Assembly (NCBI GenBank): GCA_021325095.1
Contig: JAJPHV010000131.1
Span: forward strand, 83,565 to 147,564
Reading direction: 5' to 3'
Length of the DNA stretch: 64,000 nt
Source: Chloroflexota bacterium
GTDB lineage: Bacteria > Chloroflexota > Anaerolineae > Aggregatilineales > UBA2796
A program made the translations under genes and the position numbers. The notes beneath the pieces are model-generated. The model ran no database searches, had not been told where the DNA came from, and worked only from the letters and a program-made list of their open reading frames with translations. Within the stretch, counting starts at the first letter, position 1, and every line of letters starts with the position of its first letter. Shown here piece after piece: positions 1-8,794 of the stretch.

Positions 1-180
1 ATTGAAGGTTCCACAGTTGCCCTTCGCTCCTTTCGGATTCAGGTAATGCCTTAAGCATAGTCCAAATTGCCTTCAGGCAAAACGCGCACTACCGGATCGG
101 CAGCGGCCAATCATGTCCCTGCTAAACAGGATGACTGGCCGCCAGGCAGCTTCCGACGAAACATGAGAAGTGACGTAGGA

Positions 181-822
181 TCAGGTGGCAGGGCAACTTC
201 CGATGATCCGGATCACGTCGCGCAAGATGGGTAGGCGACACCACAGGTTTTGCGAATCGATGATCAGCACAGCTACCACAGCCAGCACAATGCACAGCAC
301 GATCAGGCAACCGCAGCCCAGGAAGAACCAGCGCCCCAACCCACCACTGGTCGGCGCAGGCTCCTGATACTGATATTGAGGGGGCGGGGGCGGTGGCGAG
401 TACTGCGGCTGCTGATACGAGGGCGGTGGCGGCTGGTAGGCGGGTGCCTGGTAGGGTGCGGGCTGTGCCGAGGCGCCCATCATGGTTGCCTGTTGGCCGG
501 GTTCCGGTGCGGGAATGGTCGATTCGTAACCGAGCGTGACCGTCTCACCCAGGCCCACCATGTCTCCCCCGGCAAGGGGACGCGCTCCGGTCAGGCGCTG
601 CCCATTCACGAACGTGCCGTTGGTAGAACCGAGATCTTCCAGCGTGTATCCACCGCCGCCGCGCGTCATTCGGCAGTGGTGGCGGCTAACCTCCGGGTCA
701 TTGATCACAATGTCGTTGGTAATATCACGCCCCAACGTAATGATGTCTTTGTTGAGTTCGTAGATTTGATTGGGCTGAGGGCCGCGGCGCACGATGAGCC
801 GGAAGCTGCCGCTGCTTTGCAT
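181..822 (-). CDS. FHA-domain protein with C-terminal membrane anchor
   Basis: This 213-residue protein has an N-terminal forkhead-associated domain (about residues 8-95), a phosphothreonine-binding module. The family signature residues are visible: GRD at 31-33, SRHH at 46-49 and STNGTFVNG at 66-74. A Pro/Gln/Tyr-rich linker (about 100-155) leads to one hydrophobic segment (about 163-190, starting GRWFFLGCGC) and a short tail, so the FHA domain is probably cytoplasmic and tethered to the membrane. The start is supported by AGGAGG about seven bases upstream. FHA proteins usually read out Ser/Thr kinases; a candidate kinase lies at 13689. The partner is inference. Confidence 0.9.
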   Translation of the reverse strand: MQSSGSFRLIVRRGPQPNQIYELNKDIITLGRDITNDIVINDPEVSRHHCRMTRGGGGYTLEDLGSTNGTFVNGQRLTGARPLAGGDMVGLGETVTLGYESTIPAPEPGQQATMMGASAQPAPYQAPAYQPPPPSYQQPQYSPPPPPPQYQYQEPAPTSGGLGRWFFLGCGCLIVLCIVLAVVAVLIIDSQNLWCRLPILRDVIRIIGSCPAT

Positions 823-1076
823 AACGCTGCCTCCTGGGTGGGTAGGAATGCCGGCGCGTAAACGTCAATCACCGTTGGGGAGTATACGGGGATTGGTACG
901 CTCTGTCAACCGAACTGCTGGCCTTGCTTTGGCAGTATGCTGCGCAGCGGATTGCCGCTGGCCGCTAAGACATTCGCGGCTGTGGTGCAGTGCCCATCGC
1001 TGAGATGAATGACGCTGAGTTCACGGCAAGACGCCGTTGACATAGGGCCATCTGTCGTGTAGACTCTGCCCTGTTC

Positions 1077-1147
1077 GGCGTCGTTGCCAAGTGGTAAGGC
1101 GAGGGTCTGCAAAACCCTTATTCGTGGGTTCGATTCCCACCGACGCC
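1077..1147 (+). tRNA. tRNA-Cys (anticodon GCA)
   Basis: A 71-nt cloverleaf can be drawn by eye. The acceptor stem is GGCGTCG paired with CGACGCC. The anticodon stem AGGGT/ACCCT closes the loop CTGCAAA, giving anticodon GCA. The T arm is GTGGG-TTCGATT-CCCAC. No CCA is encoded (TTT follows). The small D arm and short variable loop are normal for tRNA-Cys. Confidence 0.96.
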
Positions 1148-1165
1148 TTTAACCCACAAGCAGGT

Positions 1166-2068
1166 TTACTTCCCTTCAAGCTGCTCTTTCAAGATCAGCT
1201 TGATTTGATTCTGCCAGGGGTCGCGCACTTCGGCCTGTCCGTTGTGGTGCGTCACGGCGACGCCCGCCGCCTCGATTTGCTGCGTCAGGCGATCCAGTTC
1301 AGCCTCGTCTGGAAGCGCAATGCTGAACTCTCGGAGGCCAGCCGAAGGCTCCACCGGGGGTTTGGCCCCACGACTCTCCCAGGTGTTCATGCCCAGGTGG
1401 TGGTGGTAGCCGCCCGCCGACACGAACAGCGCACCTTGCATTTTGGCAACCACGTCAAAGCCCAACACCCCATGATAGAACTGCTCCGCCTCGTCGATGT
1501 CGCCAACGCGCAGATGCATGTGGCCCAGTTTCGTGCCTGCCGGCAGGGCGGGGTTTTGAAGCGCGGGGTCCCCTTCTGGAATCTCCGCGAACAGGCTGTC
1601 GAAGTCGATGGGGTCGAGTGCCATTTGCACCTGCTTGCCGATCCACGTCCACTCACTGCGCGGACGATCCCGGTACAGTTCCAGGCCGTTGCGATCAGGA
1701 TCGTCCAGGTAGAACGCTTCGCTGACCAGGTGATCGGAGTGGCCGAGCGGGTAGCCAATAGCGGAGAGTTGCGCGACCTTGACCGCCAGCGCGTGCCGAT
1801 CCGGCAGCAAGATGGCTGCATGGTACAGTCCGGTGGTGTTGCGGGCCAGTGGCTTCGCGCCCGGCACGGCTTCCAGTTTCAGGATAGGCCGCTGGCCCGC
1901 ACCCAGTACCGCCGTGCGCTCATCCTGCTGAAGGGGTTGCAGGCCGATGAGTCGGGTGTAGAATGCCAGCGAACGCTGCAAGTCGGCGACCTTTAGCGTC
2001 ACCGTGCCCACGTCCGTTGCCGGGTGGATGGTCGGCGTAGACACGCCGGACTGATATGGTTTTTGCAT
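1166..2068 (-). CDS. Two-domain VOC/glyoxalase family protein, CatE-like ring-cleaving dioxygenase
   Basis: The protein has about 300 residues made of two vicinal-oxygen-chelate modules. Each begins with the typical pattern of a beta strand followed by ADLQRSLAFY or GDIDEAEQFYHGVLGF. The second module keeps candidate metal-ligand histidines (GHMHLRVGDID and YHHHLGMNTW), as in the CatE/YwbC group (catechol 2,3-dioxygenase-like, COG2514). A longer frame begins at 2155, but the ATG at 2068 has AGAGG seven bases upstream and fits the family N-terminus, so it was chosen. The substrate cannot be told from sequence. The gene stands alone between the tRNA and a response regulator. Confidence 0.85.
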   Translation of the reverse strand: MQKPYQSGVSTPTIHPATDVGTVTLKVADLQRSLAFYTRLIGLQPLQQDERTAVLGAGQRPILKLEAVPGAKPLARNTTGLYHAAILLPDRHALAVKVAQLSAIGYPLGHSDHLVSEAFYLDDPDRNGLELYRDRPRSEWTWIGKQVQMALDPIDFDSLFAEIPEGDPALQNPALPAGTKLGHMHLRVGDIDEAEQFYHGVLGFDVVAKMQGALFVSAGGYHHHLGMNTWESRGAKPPVEPSAGLREFSIALPDEAELDRLTQQIEAAGVAVTHHNGQAEVRDPWQNQIKLILKEQLEGK

Positions 2069-2193
2069 GATTGCCTCTGAAACAATAGGAAGCGGTTGGT
2101 CGGGCGCGATGGCGCGAGTGTGTATTTTCGCTACAGACGCGGTTGTAGGGTGCATTCTTACCCTTACCCCGTGCGCCTTACGAGCAAATAAGC

Positions 2194-2931
2194 CTATGAT
2201 TGCTTCTTTTCGTCCTCGTCCTTATCCTTGAGCGCTGTGAAGCGCATGAACGCTCGTTCTAGCGGCCCCATTTCTTCGGGATAGTTCGTGTCATCATGGG
2301 CTTCCAGGATGCGGTAGCCCTCCTTGATGTAGCTGCGGATGGTGTGCGGGCTGATGCCCATCTCGTCGGCGGCAAGCTGCGCGGGCATTCCCTCCACCAC
2401 GCACAGCCACAACGCCTGCCGGATGCGCTCGGTCATCTCCGGGTACTCGCGCTCCGGCGGCAGCACGTCCGCGTTGAAGAGCCTCGGTTGGGCAGGTGTC
2501 GCCAGGTTGTGGATGTTCTGTGTCACTAACAATTCCCGATCCAGGGCGTAGCAAATGGCGCTGGCAAGGTACAAGCGAACTTCGCTGCGCAGCAGGTAGC
2601 CGCGCACCCCGGCCTCGACAGCAGCAAACACATAGGGCAGGTCGGCTTTTCGCGCCATACAGATGACCATCACATCTTTGATTGCTTCTCGGAATTGGCG
2701 CACCGCCGTCCGCAGCGCTTCGGGATCGGGAAAAGCTTCGGGTTCCAGCAGCACCACGTCGGGCAGTTCAGGCTCCGAAACCCGCCGGATGTAGTCGAAC
2801 GCCTGCGCCATCGTGCTTGCCATCGCCACGACGCGCGTCCGCCGATCCCAGGCCAGATAGCTGTTCAGAGATTGCAGTGCGTAAAAGTCGGTATCCAGGA
2901 TGAGGACCTTCAGGTTAATATGGCTGCCCAT
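2194..2931 (-). CDS. NarL/FixJ-like response regulator with degenerate receiver
   Basis: The 245-residue protein has an N-terminal receiver-like domain (about 7-130) and a C-terminal LuxR-type helix-turn-helix (about 165-220; key stretch AADEMGISPHTIRSYIKEG). The acidic pocket residues D13 and D15 are present. The usual phospho-acceptor Asp is replaced by Glu (E63 in DVVLLEPEAF), the switch Thr/Ser position reads VICMAR, and the conserved Lys is Arg (YLLRSE). It is therefore probably phosphorylation-independent or constitutively active (inference). No histidine kinase is adjacent. The C-terminus is acidic and lysine-rich. Confidence 0.85.
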   Translation of the reverse strand: MGSHINLKVLILDTDFYALQSLNSYLAWDRRTRVVAMASTMAQAFDYIRRVSEPELPDVVLLEPEAFPDPEALRTAVRQFREAIKDVMVICMARKADLPYVFAAVEAGVRGYLLRSEVRLYLASAICYALDRELLVTQNIHNLATPAQPRLFNADVLPPEREYPEMTERIRQALWLCVVEGMPAQLAADEMGISPHTIRSYIKEGYRILEAHDDTNYPEEMGPLERAFMRFTALKDKDEDEKKQS

Positions 2932-3063
2932 CTCTAACCCCCGCCAGCGGTGTGCCTACTTGCGGCAAGTTTACCACAATCGACAGACGCCGGATCGTTT
3001 CGCACCGGATATGGGCTGGTTTATAATCAGGGAGGTTTTCCGGGCAAGCGTAGCGGAGCGCTC

Positions 3064-3828
3064 ATGTCGAACCGGCCTGATGTCTCCAACAACACCAACG
3101 CGGGCGAACCACCCATCGCCAAGCCGCACCCCCCCAGTGACGAGCCGGGTTTTGTGGATGGAATTCCTGTCGAAGAGCTGGTGCGGCTGACCCGCGAATT
3201 CACGGCACGTATCACCAACGAAGATCGACAGCGTATGGCGCTCGAACTGAGCGAAAGCGGCCATCAGCGCTCCATCCAGAGCAGCGCGCCCTATCTGTTA
3301 CAGCAGTTCTTTACGGGGCGGATTGACCTGGACGTGGAACTGGCCCGGCGCTACCCGTCCTCGCCGCTGCTGTCGTCGGCGACCTTCATACCCGAACCGG
3401 GCAAGCAGGCGCGGCACGGCATGGCCCAGTTTGTGAGCCAGGACAGTTCGGCGAGCATGACCATCGAACTGCACGGCAATTCAGGGGCGCTCGACATCAG
3501 CTTTCTGTTGCAGGGCATGATCGCCGTGCGCTTCACGCTGGGTGCAATCGCCGAGCCGCATCGCAAGCGCTTTCTCGAACTGATGAAGCGGCAGGACGGC
3601 ATCGCCTTCCTCTGGACGCGCCAGCGTTGGGAGAGCGATTACCTGATCTTCGTGGTACGCGAAAATTTTGCCAGGCTATACGCCTTTGGGCCGGGCCGCT
3701 TCGACGGCGCGTGCCGCCTGACGCCCGAGGGCGTGAGCCAGCTTATCACCTGGTTGGGCGGTTTCTGGATGCCCGGAACCGAGCTGCCGCCCGCCGAGGA
3801 AATGTCTTCCGGTGACCTGAGCTGGTAG
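3064..3828 (+). CDS. Conserved-looking hypothetical protein, function unknown
   Basis: About 254 residues, soluble, with no signal peptide or membrane segment. I do not recognise the family. The first ~40 residues are proline-rich and probably disordered. A mixed alpha/beta region follows, containing GFVDGIPVEELVRLTREF and an acidic C-terminal tail. The frame is open from 2950, but ATG 3064 has GGAG six bases upstream and precedes the first protein-like sequence. The stop lies about 40 bases before the following glycosidase, so the two may be cotranscribed. It shares a general style (proline-rich N-part, short C-terminal globular part) with the 36242 gene, without clear homology. Confidence 0.7.
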   Translation: MSNRPDVSNNTNAGEPPIAKPHPPSDEPGFVDGIPVEELVRLTREFTARITNEDRQRMALELSESGHQRSIQSSAPYLLQQFFTGRIDLDVELARRYPSSPLLSSATFIPEPGKQARHGMAQFVSQDSSASMTIELHGNSGALDISFLLQGMIAVRFTLGAIAEPHRKRFLELMKRQDGIAFLWTRQRWESDYLIFVVRENFARLYAFGPGRFDGACRLTPEGVSQLITWLGGFWMPGTELPPAEEMSSGDLSW

Positions 3829-3869
3829 CGGCAATCGTCCTTACCGTGATCAACAGTGTGGGAGAAACC

Positions 3870-6512
3870 ATGCGCGACTGGCAACTGACCGCCGAGAGTC
3901 CACTCGCAATGCGCTTCGCCGCTGACGTGCGGCTGGATCGCACCGACTACACGGATGATCAATCCTGGGAGATCGCCTTTGGCGGGCCGGACGAGCCGGG
4001 AATGGTCATCCAGACGCGCTACGGGGGACGGGCCGGGCTGGCCCGTCTCGTGCCGATGTGGGTGGTGGACAGTCGCCCACTCTACGAGACGAATGCGCTC
4101 GCCGCGCGGCCCGTGCTGCGTGCCTTTGCGCCTAACTATGCCAAAATCACCGCGCGCCTGCTCGATACGCTGGCGCTGACCGCCGAACTGTGGGTCATGG
4201 ATTCGCAGGCAGTCGGCGGGCGCTTCACCCTAGAAAATGCGGCTCCGACGCCGGTAACGTTACGCTTTGACCTGTTTGCACAGGTCGTGCGCGAGGGCGC
4301 GGTAGTCGATATGAACTTGCTTGGCCTGGACGACGGCAACGAGGCGCTGCATCTGGGCAAGGTCGGCAACTTGAACCCCGTGCTGATGATGGAATATGCC
4401 GCCGCCTCTGTAACTCGTTCTGTGACCCATCCCGGTGAGCATGTCAGCCCGAAGTTGTCAGCACCGCTGACCGTCCCGGCCAATGGATGGGCTACTGTGC
4501 GATGGGTTCACGCCGGCAAAGCCGACCTGAACGACAGCCTTCGCACCGCCTTCCAGTGGCTGTACCAGACCAACTGGGAAAGCGCCCTGAGCGCCATCGA
4601 GAAAGCCAATGCGTCCTTGCCTGTGATCGAGACGGGCAACGCCGACTGGGATGCCGTCATCGCCCTGAGCGCGCAAGTCTTGCTGCGCAGTTACATTGGC
4701 CCGACCAGCCACTTACCCAACCCCTCTTTTGTCAGCGCGCGCATCCCGTCGCGTGGCTTCAGCCCACGCGGAACCGGAGCGGATCACGGCTGGCAGTGGA
4801 GCGGGCAAACGGCGGCGCTCGGCTATCTGGTCATTCCCGCGACGGCATTGCTTTCGCCCGACCTGGCGCGTGGCGCGCTGCGCAACATGCTGGCCGTGCG
4901 CCAGAACGACGGCTGGATCGACTTCAAACCGGGCCTGGGCGGTCAACGCGCCAACCTGCTCAGTGCGCCGCTGCTGGCGTCCACCGCCTGGCGCGTGGCG
5001 GAAATAACCGAGGACAAAGCGTTTCTTGCCGAAGTGTTCCCGAGCCTGCATCAGTTCTTCGAGCGTTGGTTCCAGCGCGACATGGATCGAGACGGCGACG
5101 GCTTGCCGGAATGGACGAACACCACGCAGAGTGGTTATGCCGATAACCCGGCCTTTGCGCGCTTTCGCCGCTGGGCACAGAATGCCGACATCAGCAAGGC
5201 TGAAACGCCCGACCTGGGCGCGCTGCTGGTCGGCGAAGGGCGCAGCCTGATCAAAATGGCCGAGGCGCTGCAAGACTCGGCAGTGATCCCGGCCATTCGT
5301 GCGCGTCTGGATATGCTGCAAAAGCAGCTTGATGCGCTGTGGAACGAGGCGGCGGGCAGCTACCTGAACCGTGACCGCGATTCGGATCGAACGGTGACAG
5401 GCGTGAAGCTCTTCCGGGGCAAGGGGGACGAGCCGTTCGATGCCCGCCCGACGCTCGACCCACCCAACCGCCTGATCCTGCGGGTGGTGGGCGGCAAAGA
5501 ACATGCGCCGCGTGTCTCCGCGACGATTGAAGGCATCAACGAACGCGGCAATCACGTCTCCGAGATCATTTCGACGGCGGCTTTTGCCTGGTATTACGGC
5601 ATGGGCGCGGCAGTCAGCGAACACGTCTACTCGCAGGTCAATTACGTCAAGTTCGAGGGGGTCAGCCGCGTCTACTCAGTCGAGATCGACACGGTAGACC
5701 TGACGCGCCATACGCAGCCCATGCTGTTGCCGCTGTGGGCAGGCGCGCCCGGCAAGGCCCGCGCCGAACGACTGGTGCAGCTTATCGTCGACCCGGCCCG
5801 ATACTGGCGCGCCTACGGGATGCCCATCTGCCCCGCTGACGATCCGAATTTCGCGGCGAACAACGACGGTGGCAGTGGCGGTGTATGGCTGTTGTGGAAC
5901 ACGCTGATCATCGAGGGTCTGTTGCAGTACGGCTACACCCACGAGGCGGCGACGCTCTTCAGCCGCCTGCTGGATGCGCAGGTGAAGGCACTCAAACGCG
6001 ATCATGGTTTCCGCGAGGCTTACAACAGCGAGACGGGCGAGGGCCTGGGCGACCTGGACGAACTGGCCGGAATCGTGCCCTTGCAACTGGTGATGGCCCT
6101 GATCGGCCTGCGGATCGTGAGTGCGCGCCGGGTGTGGGCGGGCGGCGTTTTTGCTCTGCCCAACCCCGTCAAAGTCACACAGCAGGGCGTTGAAGTGATG
6201 CGCAGCGCTGGGGGAACGACAGTGCGCTTCCCCTCCGGCCACGCGGTTGAGGTTGGCCCCGAATGGCAGCTGATCGAAGACCCGACGCCCGAACCGCCTG
6301 CGCCGGTTGCGGAACCAACACCCGCTGCACTGCCCGAACCGCCTGTAACTGCCGGGCCAACTGCACCGCCCATGCCTGCCTCGGTGATCCCGGTGGATGC
6401 CAAGAAGGATGACACGCTCGAAGTGCCGGTGGTTGACAACGTGCCACCGGCCCAGCCCGCAGACAGCAGCGGCGCGGTGAAAATTCCGGTGCAGGGGCCA
6501 GAGGACGGTTGA
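3870..6512 (+). CDS. Six-hairpin glycoside hydrolase, GH63/amylo-1,6-glucosidase-like
   Basis: The protein has about 880 residues. An N-terminal beta-sandwich-like region (1-240) is followed by an (alpha/alpha)6-type catalytic region (about 270-760). Supporting motifs are GADHGWQWSGQTAALG, RDMDRDGDGLPEWTN (the calcium/asparagine-rich turn often seen in these enzymes) and GGVWLLWNTLIIEGLLQYGY, similar to the GPxW...N..GL..YG signature of GH63/mannosylglycerate-hydrolase-like proteins. The last 80 residues are a proline/alanine-rich tail. No signal peptide is seen, so a cytoplasmic alpha-glycan or disaccharide hydrolase is likely. ATG 3870 has GGGAGA directly upstream; an upstream GTG at 3846 is less likely. 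The exact substrate is unknown. Confidence 0.75.
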   Translation: MRDWQLTAESPLAMRFAADVRLDRTDYTDDQSWEIAFGGPDEPGMVIQTRYGGRAGLARLVPMWVVDSRPLYETNALAARPVLRAFAPNYAKITARLLDTLALTAELWVMDSQAVGGRFTLENAAPTPVTLRFDLFAQVVREGAVVDMNLLGLDDGNEALHLGKVGNLNPVLMMEYAAASVTRSVTHPGEHVSPKLSAPLTVPANGWATVRWVHAGKADLNDSLRTAFQWLYQTNWESALSAIEKANASLPVIETGNADWDAVIALSAQVLLRSYIGPTSHLPNPSFVSARIPSRGFSPRGTGADHGWQWSGQTAALGYLVIPATALLSPDLARGALRNMLAVRQNDGWIDFKPGLGGQRANLLSAPLLASTAWRVAEITEDKAFLAEVFPSLHQFFERWFQRDMDRDGDGLPEWTNTTQSGYADNPAFARFRRWAQNADISKAETPDLGALLVGEGRSLIKMAEALQDSAVIPAIRARLDMLQKQLDALWNEAAGSYLNRDRDSDRTVTGVKLFRGKGDEPFDARPTLDPPNRLILRVVGGKEHAPRVSATIEGINERGNHVSEIISTAAFAWYYGMGAAVSEHVYSQVNYVKFEGVSRVYSVEIDTVDLTRHTQPMLLPLWAGAPGKARAERLVQLIVDPARYWRAYGMPICPADDPNFAANNDGGSGGVWLLWNTLIIEGLLQYGYTHEAATLFSRLLDAQVKALKRDHGFREAYNSETGEGLGDLDELAGIVPLQLVMALIGLRIVSARRVWAGGVFALPNPVKVTQQGVEVMRSAGGTTVRFPSGHAVEVGPEWQLIEDPTPEPPAPVAEPTPAALPEPPVTAGPTAPPMPASVIPVDAKKDDTLEVPVVDNVPPAQPADSSGAVKIPVQGPEDG

Positions 6513-6533
6513 GAATTCCGGTGACGCCAGCGC

Positions 6534-6902
6534 CTATCTGCGTGAGCTTGTGCCTGCCTTCTTGCGCTTTCCTTTTGGGGCGGTCATGTGGTAGCTTTCC
6601 TCGATCAGATGCGCGACGAAATCCCAATCGACCTCGACGTCCAGCCACGCGCCGATCCAGCCGTGCCGCCCGACGTAGGGGGGCACGAAATAACGTTCGG
6701 GTTCGGAACGCACCAGCATTTCCTGAAAGCCGAGCGTGGACTTACACCACACCGATGGACGACCTTTCATCGGGTGCTGCATGGCAAAGATTTTGTTGCG
6801 GACTTTGAAAACGGGCTTGCCGACGCTGCCCTCATTCTGTTCGACGCTGTCCGGCAGCGCGAGGCAGATCGCTCGAATGTGCTCGATGGCATCGTCTTTC
6901 AT
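6534..6902 (-). CDS. MmcQ/YjbR family protein
   Basis: A 122-residue protein with the MmcQ/YjbR fold: an N-terminal helix (AIEHIRAICLALPDSVEQ), then FKVRNKIFAM, a short WCKS strand and the C-terminal GWIGAWLDVEVDWDFVAHLI helix, all typical of this DUF419 group of proposed double-wing DNA-binding proteins. The start at 6902 was preferred to an upstream in-frame start at 7007 because homologues begin with this helix and the extension is arginine-rich shadow sequence. It lies 25 bases after the E2 gene and is probably the last gene of the dehydrogenase operon. Its role there is unknown. Confidence 0.85.
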   Translation of the reverse strand: MKDDAIEHIRAICLALPDSVEQNEGSVGKPVFKVRNKIFAMQHPMKGRPSVWCKSTLGFQEMLVRSEPERYFVPPYVGRHGWIGAWLDVEVDWDFVAHLIEESYHMTAPKGKRKKAGTSSRR

Positions 6903-6927
6903 CGCCGTATAGTTCCTTCTCCGGGCC

Positions 6928-8253
6928 TCACGCCCAGTGTTCCAGAGTCTTCTTGAACGTCGCCAGGAAGGCATCCGCCATCGCACCGTCCGCGACGCGG
7001 TGATCAAAGGTCAGCGTCACGTACATCATGGGACGTACCGCGATAACATCCGCACCGTCCTGTTCCAGCACCACCACCCGCTTTTGCACCACGCCGACAC
7101 CAACAATCGCCGACTGCGGCTGGTTGATGATCGGCGTCGCCAGCAGGCTGCCCGACACGCCGTGATTGGTCAGGGTGATCGTGCCGCCCGTCACCTCGTC
7201 GGGCCGGAGCGCCTTGCTGCGGGCGCGGCTGGCAAGGTCGCTGACCTGCCGGGCGATCCCGATCAGGCTCAGGTCTTGCGCATGCTTGATGACCGGCACG
7301 ATCAGTCCATCGGCCAGCGCCACTGCCATTCCAACGTTCACCGTGTGATGAATGAACAGCCCGTCGTCCGTCCACTGGCTGTTGAGCGTCGGCTGTGCCT
7401 GCGCCGCCGCCACCAATGCGCTGACAAAATAGGCGGTCAGGGTCAGCTTGACGCCCTGTTTTGCCAGCGGCTCCATGTTGGCCTGCCAGTGGGCCATCAC
7501 CCGTGCCATATCGACCTCAAACACGGTGGTCACGTGCGGCGCGGTGTGCAGCTTGCTGCGCACCATGTGTTCCGCGATCAACTTGCGCATGGTGTTGAGC
7601 GGCACGAGTTCGCCGGGCTGCTTCGCCCCGGCGGGCTGCGCCGCAGGAGCGGATGGCTGTGCGGAGGCTTTCTCGAATATCTCGGTGGTTGGCTTGAACA
7701 GGTCACCCGTGACGGGCTGCTCCCAGGCCGGGGTTTCCTCCATCTGGACAGGCTGGACAGGTTCCGCCGGGGCTGCCTCGCGCGTCTTCAGGTACGCCTC
7801 TACGTCCTTCTTGGTGACGCGCCCGCCAAGCCCGGTTCCCTTGATCTGCGTCAGATCGATGTGGTGTTCGGAGGCCATGCGCGCCACGACAGGACTGTAG
7901 CGCTGGCTTGCCCGACTGGAATCGCCGCCATCGCCATTGCTTTCTGTGGCAACCACGGGCTGCGGTTCGGTGGCCTGTTCGCCCGCCACGCCGGGTGCGT
8001 CGGGCACGGCCTCGCCCGGCTGCCCGATCATCGCCAACAGCACGCCGCGCTCCACCGTTGTCCCTTCGGGGACGTAGATTTGTAGCAATACGCCGCTGGC
8101 AGGCGCGGGCACTTCCGTGTCCACCTTGTCCGTACTGACTTCGAGCAGCGGGTCAAACTCCGAAACCGGATCACCGACCTTTTTCAGCCACTTGCTGACC
8201 GTTCCCTCGACCACGCTCTCGCCCAGTTGGGGCATGATCACTTTCGTCGGCAT
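6928..8253 (-). CDS. 2-oxo acid dehydrogenase E2 component (lipoyl acyltransferase)
   Basis: A 441-residue dihydrolipoamide acyltransferase. The N-terminal lipoyl domain (1-80) carries the lipoylation site K43 in EVSTDKVDTEVPAP. A linker is followed by a peripheral-subunit-binding domain (about 117-155; SPVVARMASEHHIDL...GRVTKKDVEAYL), then a second linker and the catalytic domain (about 210-441). The active-site motif DHRVADG near the C-terminus gives H418 and D422. It transfers the acyl group from lipoyl-E2 to CoA. The gene is 13 bases after the acetyltransferase and belongs with E1alpha/E1beta upstream. No E3 (lpd) gene is in the window. Substrate (branched-chain 2-oxo acids, pyruvate or acetoin) is not decided by sequence alone. 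Confidence 0.95.
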   Translation of the reverse strand: MPTKVIMPQLGESVVEGTVSKWLKKVGDPVSEFDPLLEVSTDKVDTEVPAPASGVLLQIYVPEGTTVERGVLLAMIGQPGEAVPDAPGVAGEQATEPQPVVATESNGDGGDSSRASQRYSPVVARMASEHHIDLTQIKGTGLGGRVTKKDVEAYLKTREAAPAEPVQPVQMEETPAWEQPVTGDLFKPTTEIFEKASAQPSAPAAQPAGAKQPGELVPLNTMRKLIAEHMVRSKLHTAPHVTTVFEVDMARVMAHWQANMEPLAKQGVKLTLTAYFVSALVAAAQAQPTLNSQWTDDGLFIHHTVNVGMAVALADGLIVPVIKHAQDLSLIGIARQVSDLASRARSKALRPDEVTGGTITLTNHGVSGSLLATPIINQPQSAIVGVGVVQKRVVVLEQDGADVIAVRPMMYVTLTFDHRVADGAMADAFLATFKKTLEHWA

Positions 8254-8266
8254 AACTGCTCCTCAT

Positions 8267-8794
8267 CTACCAGAGTTCGCCCTCGCGCCATTCGGCGGTA
8301 ATTAGCCCACTCGTATCCAGTGCTGGTGTGGACGGCAGCCGCAAGATCATGACCGTCTCGTTTGGCGTTTCGATGATGCCCTTCGGCGTTCGGATGGCTG
8401 TTTTGCCGCGCCACACCTCCCACCCCAGCCGCTCATAGAATCTGATGTGCCCGGTTGCCAGTGCGCCTAACTCAAAACCCTGGATTTCTTCGGCCAGGCG
8501 CCGCATGACGGCTGAACCAAAGCCGCGCTTCTGGTAGGCAGGATGGGTCGCCACCTCTTCCACGTAAGCGGTCTGGAGCATCGGCAGGCCATCCGGTTGC
8601 AGCAGTCGCGGAACCCAACTCGCATGGCTGACCAGCACACCGTCGAGCGTTCCCAGGACGTGGGCGCCGCCGGTATGCAGCCGAATTATCTCGTCGAACG
8701 GCTCGCCGAATGCCTGTGTACATAGCTGGACAATAGCAGCCAGTTCAAACTCGCTCAAAGCGTCGTGCCGGACAACTTCGAGGTGCACAGACAT
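8267..8794 (-). CDS. GNAT acetyltransferase resembling aminoglycoside 2'-N-acetyltransferase AAC(2')-I
   Basis: A 175-residue GNAT enzyme. Acetyl-CoA-binding motif A is clear: VEEVATHPAYQKRGFGSAVM. Beyond the generic fold, the order GGAHVLG..LVSHASWVPRLL...YVEEVATHP...LGALATGHIRFYERLGWEVWRG and the end LDTSGLITAEWREGELW match my memory of the chromosomal AAC(2')-I family of mycobacteria, which ends LDTS...WRxGxVW. Its ATG abuts the stop codon of E1beta, and E2 follows 13 bases later, so it is embedded in the dehydrogenase operon. Whether it acetylates aminoglycosides or a cellular amine is unknown. AAC(2') homologues in non-pathogens often have housekeeping roles. Confidence 0.8.
   Translation of the reverse strand: MSVHLEVVRHDALSEFELAAIVQLCTQAFGEPFDEIIRLHTGGAHVLGTLDGVLVSHASWVPRLLQPDGLPMLQTAYVEEVATHPAYQKRGFGSAVMRRLAEEIQGFELGALATGHIRFYERLGWEVWRGKTAIRTPKGIIETPNETVMILRLPSTPALDTSGLITAEWREGELW

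Noticed and set aside
67..80. TTGCC-TTCA-GGCAA hairpin as terminator of the FHA gene
   Set aside because: The stem is only 5 bp, about 100 bases from the stop, with only three T residues after it on the minus strand.
1091..1996. Long plus-strand open frame of 301 codons
   Set aside because: It is the shadow of the VOC-family gene on the minus strand and begins inside the tRNA; the minus-strand product has clear family motifs.
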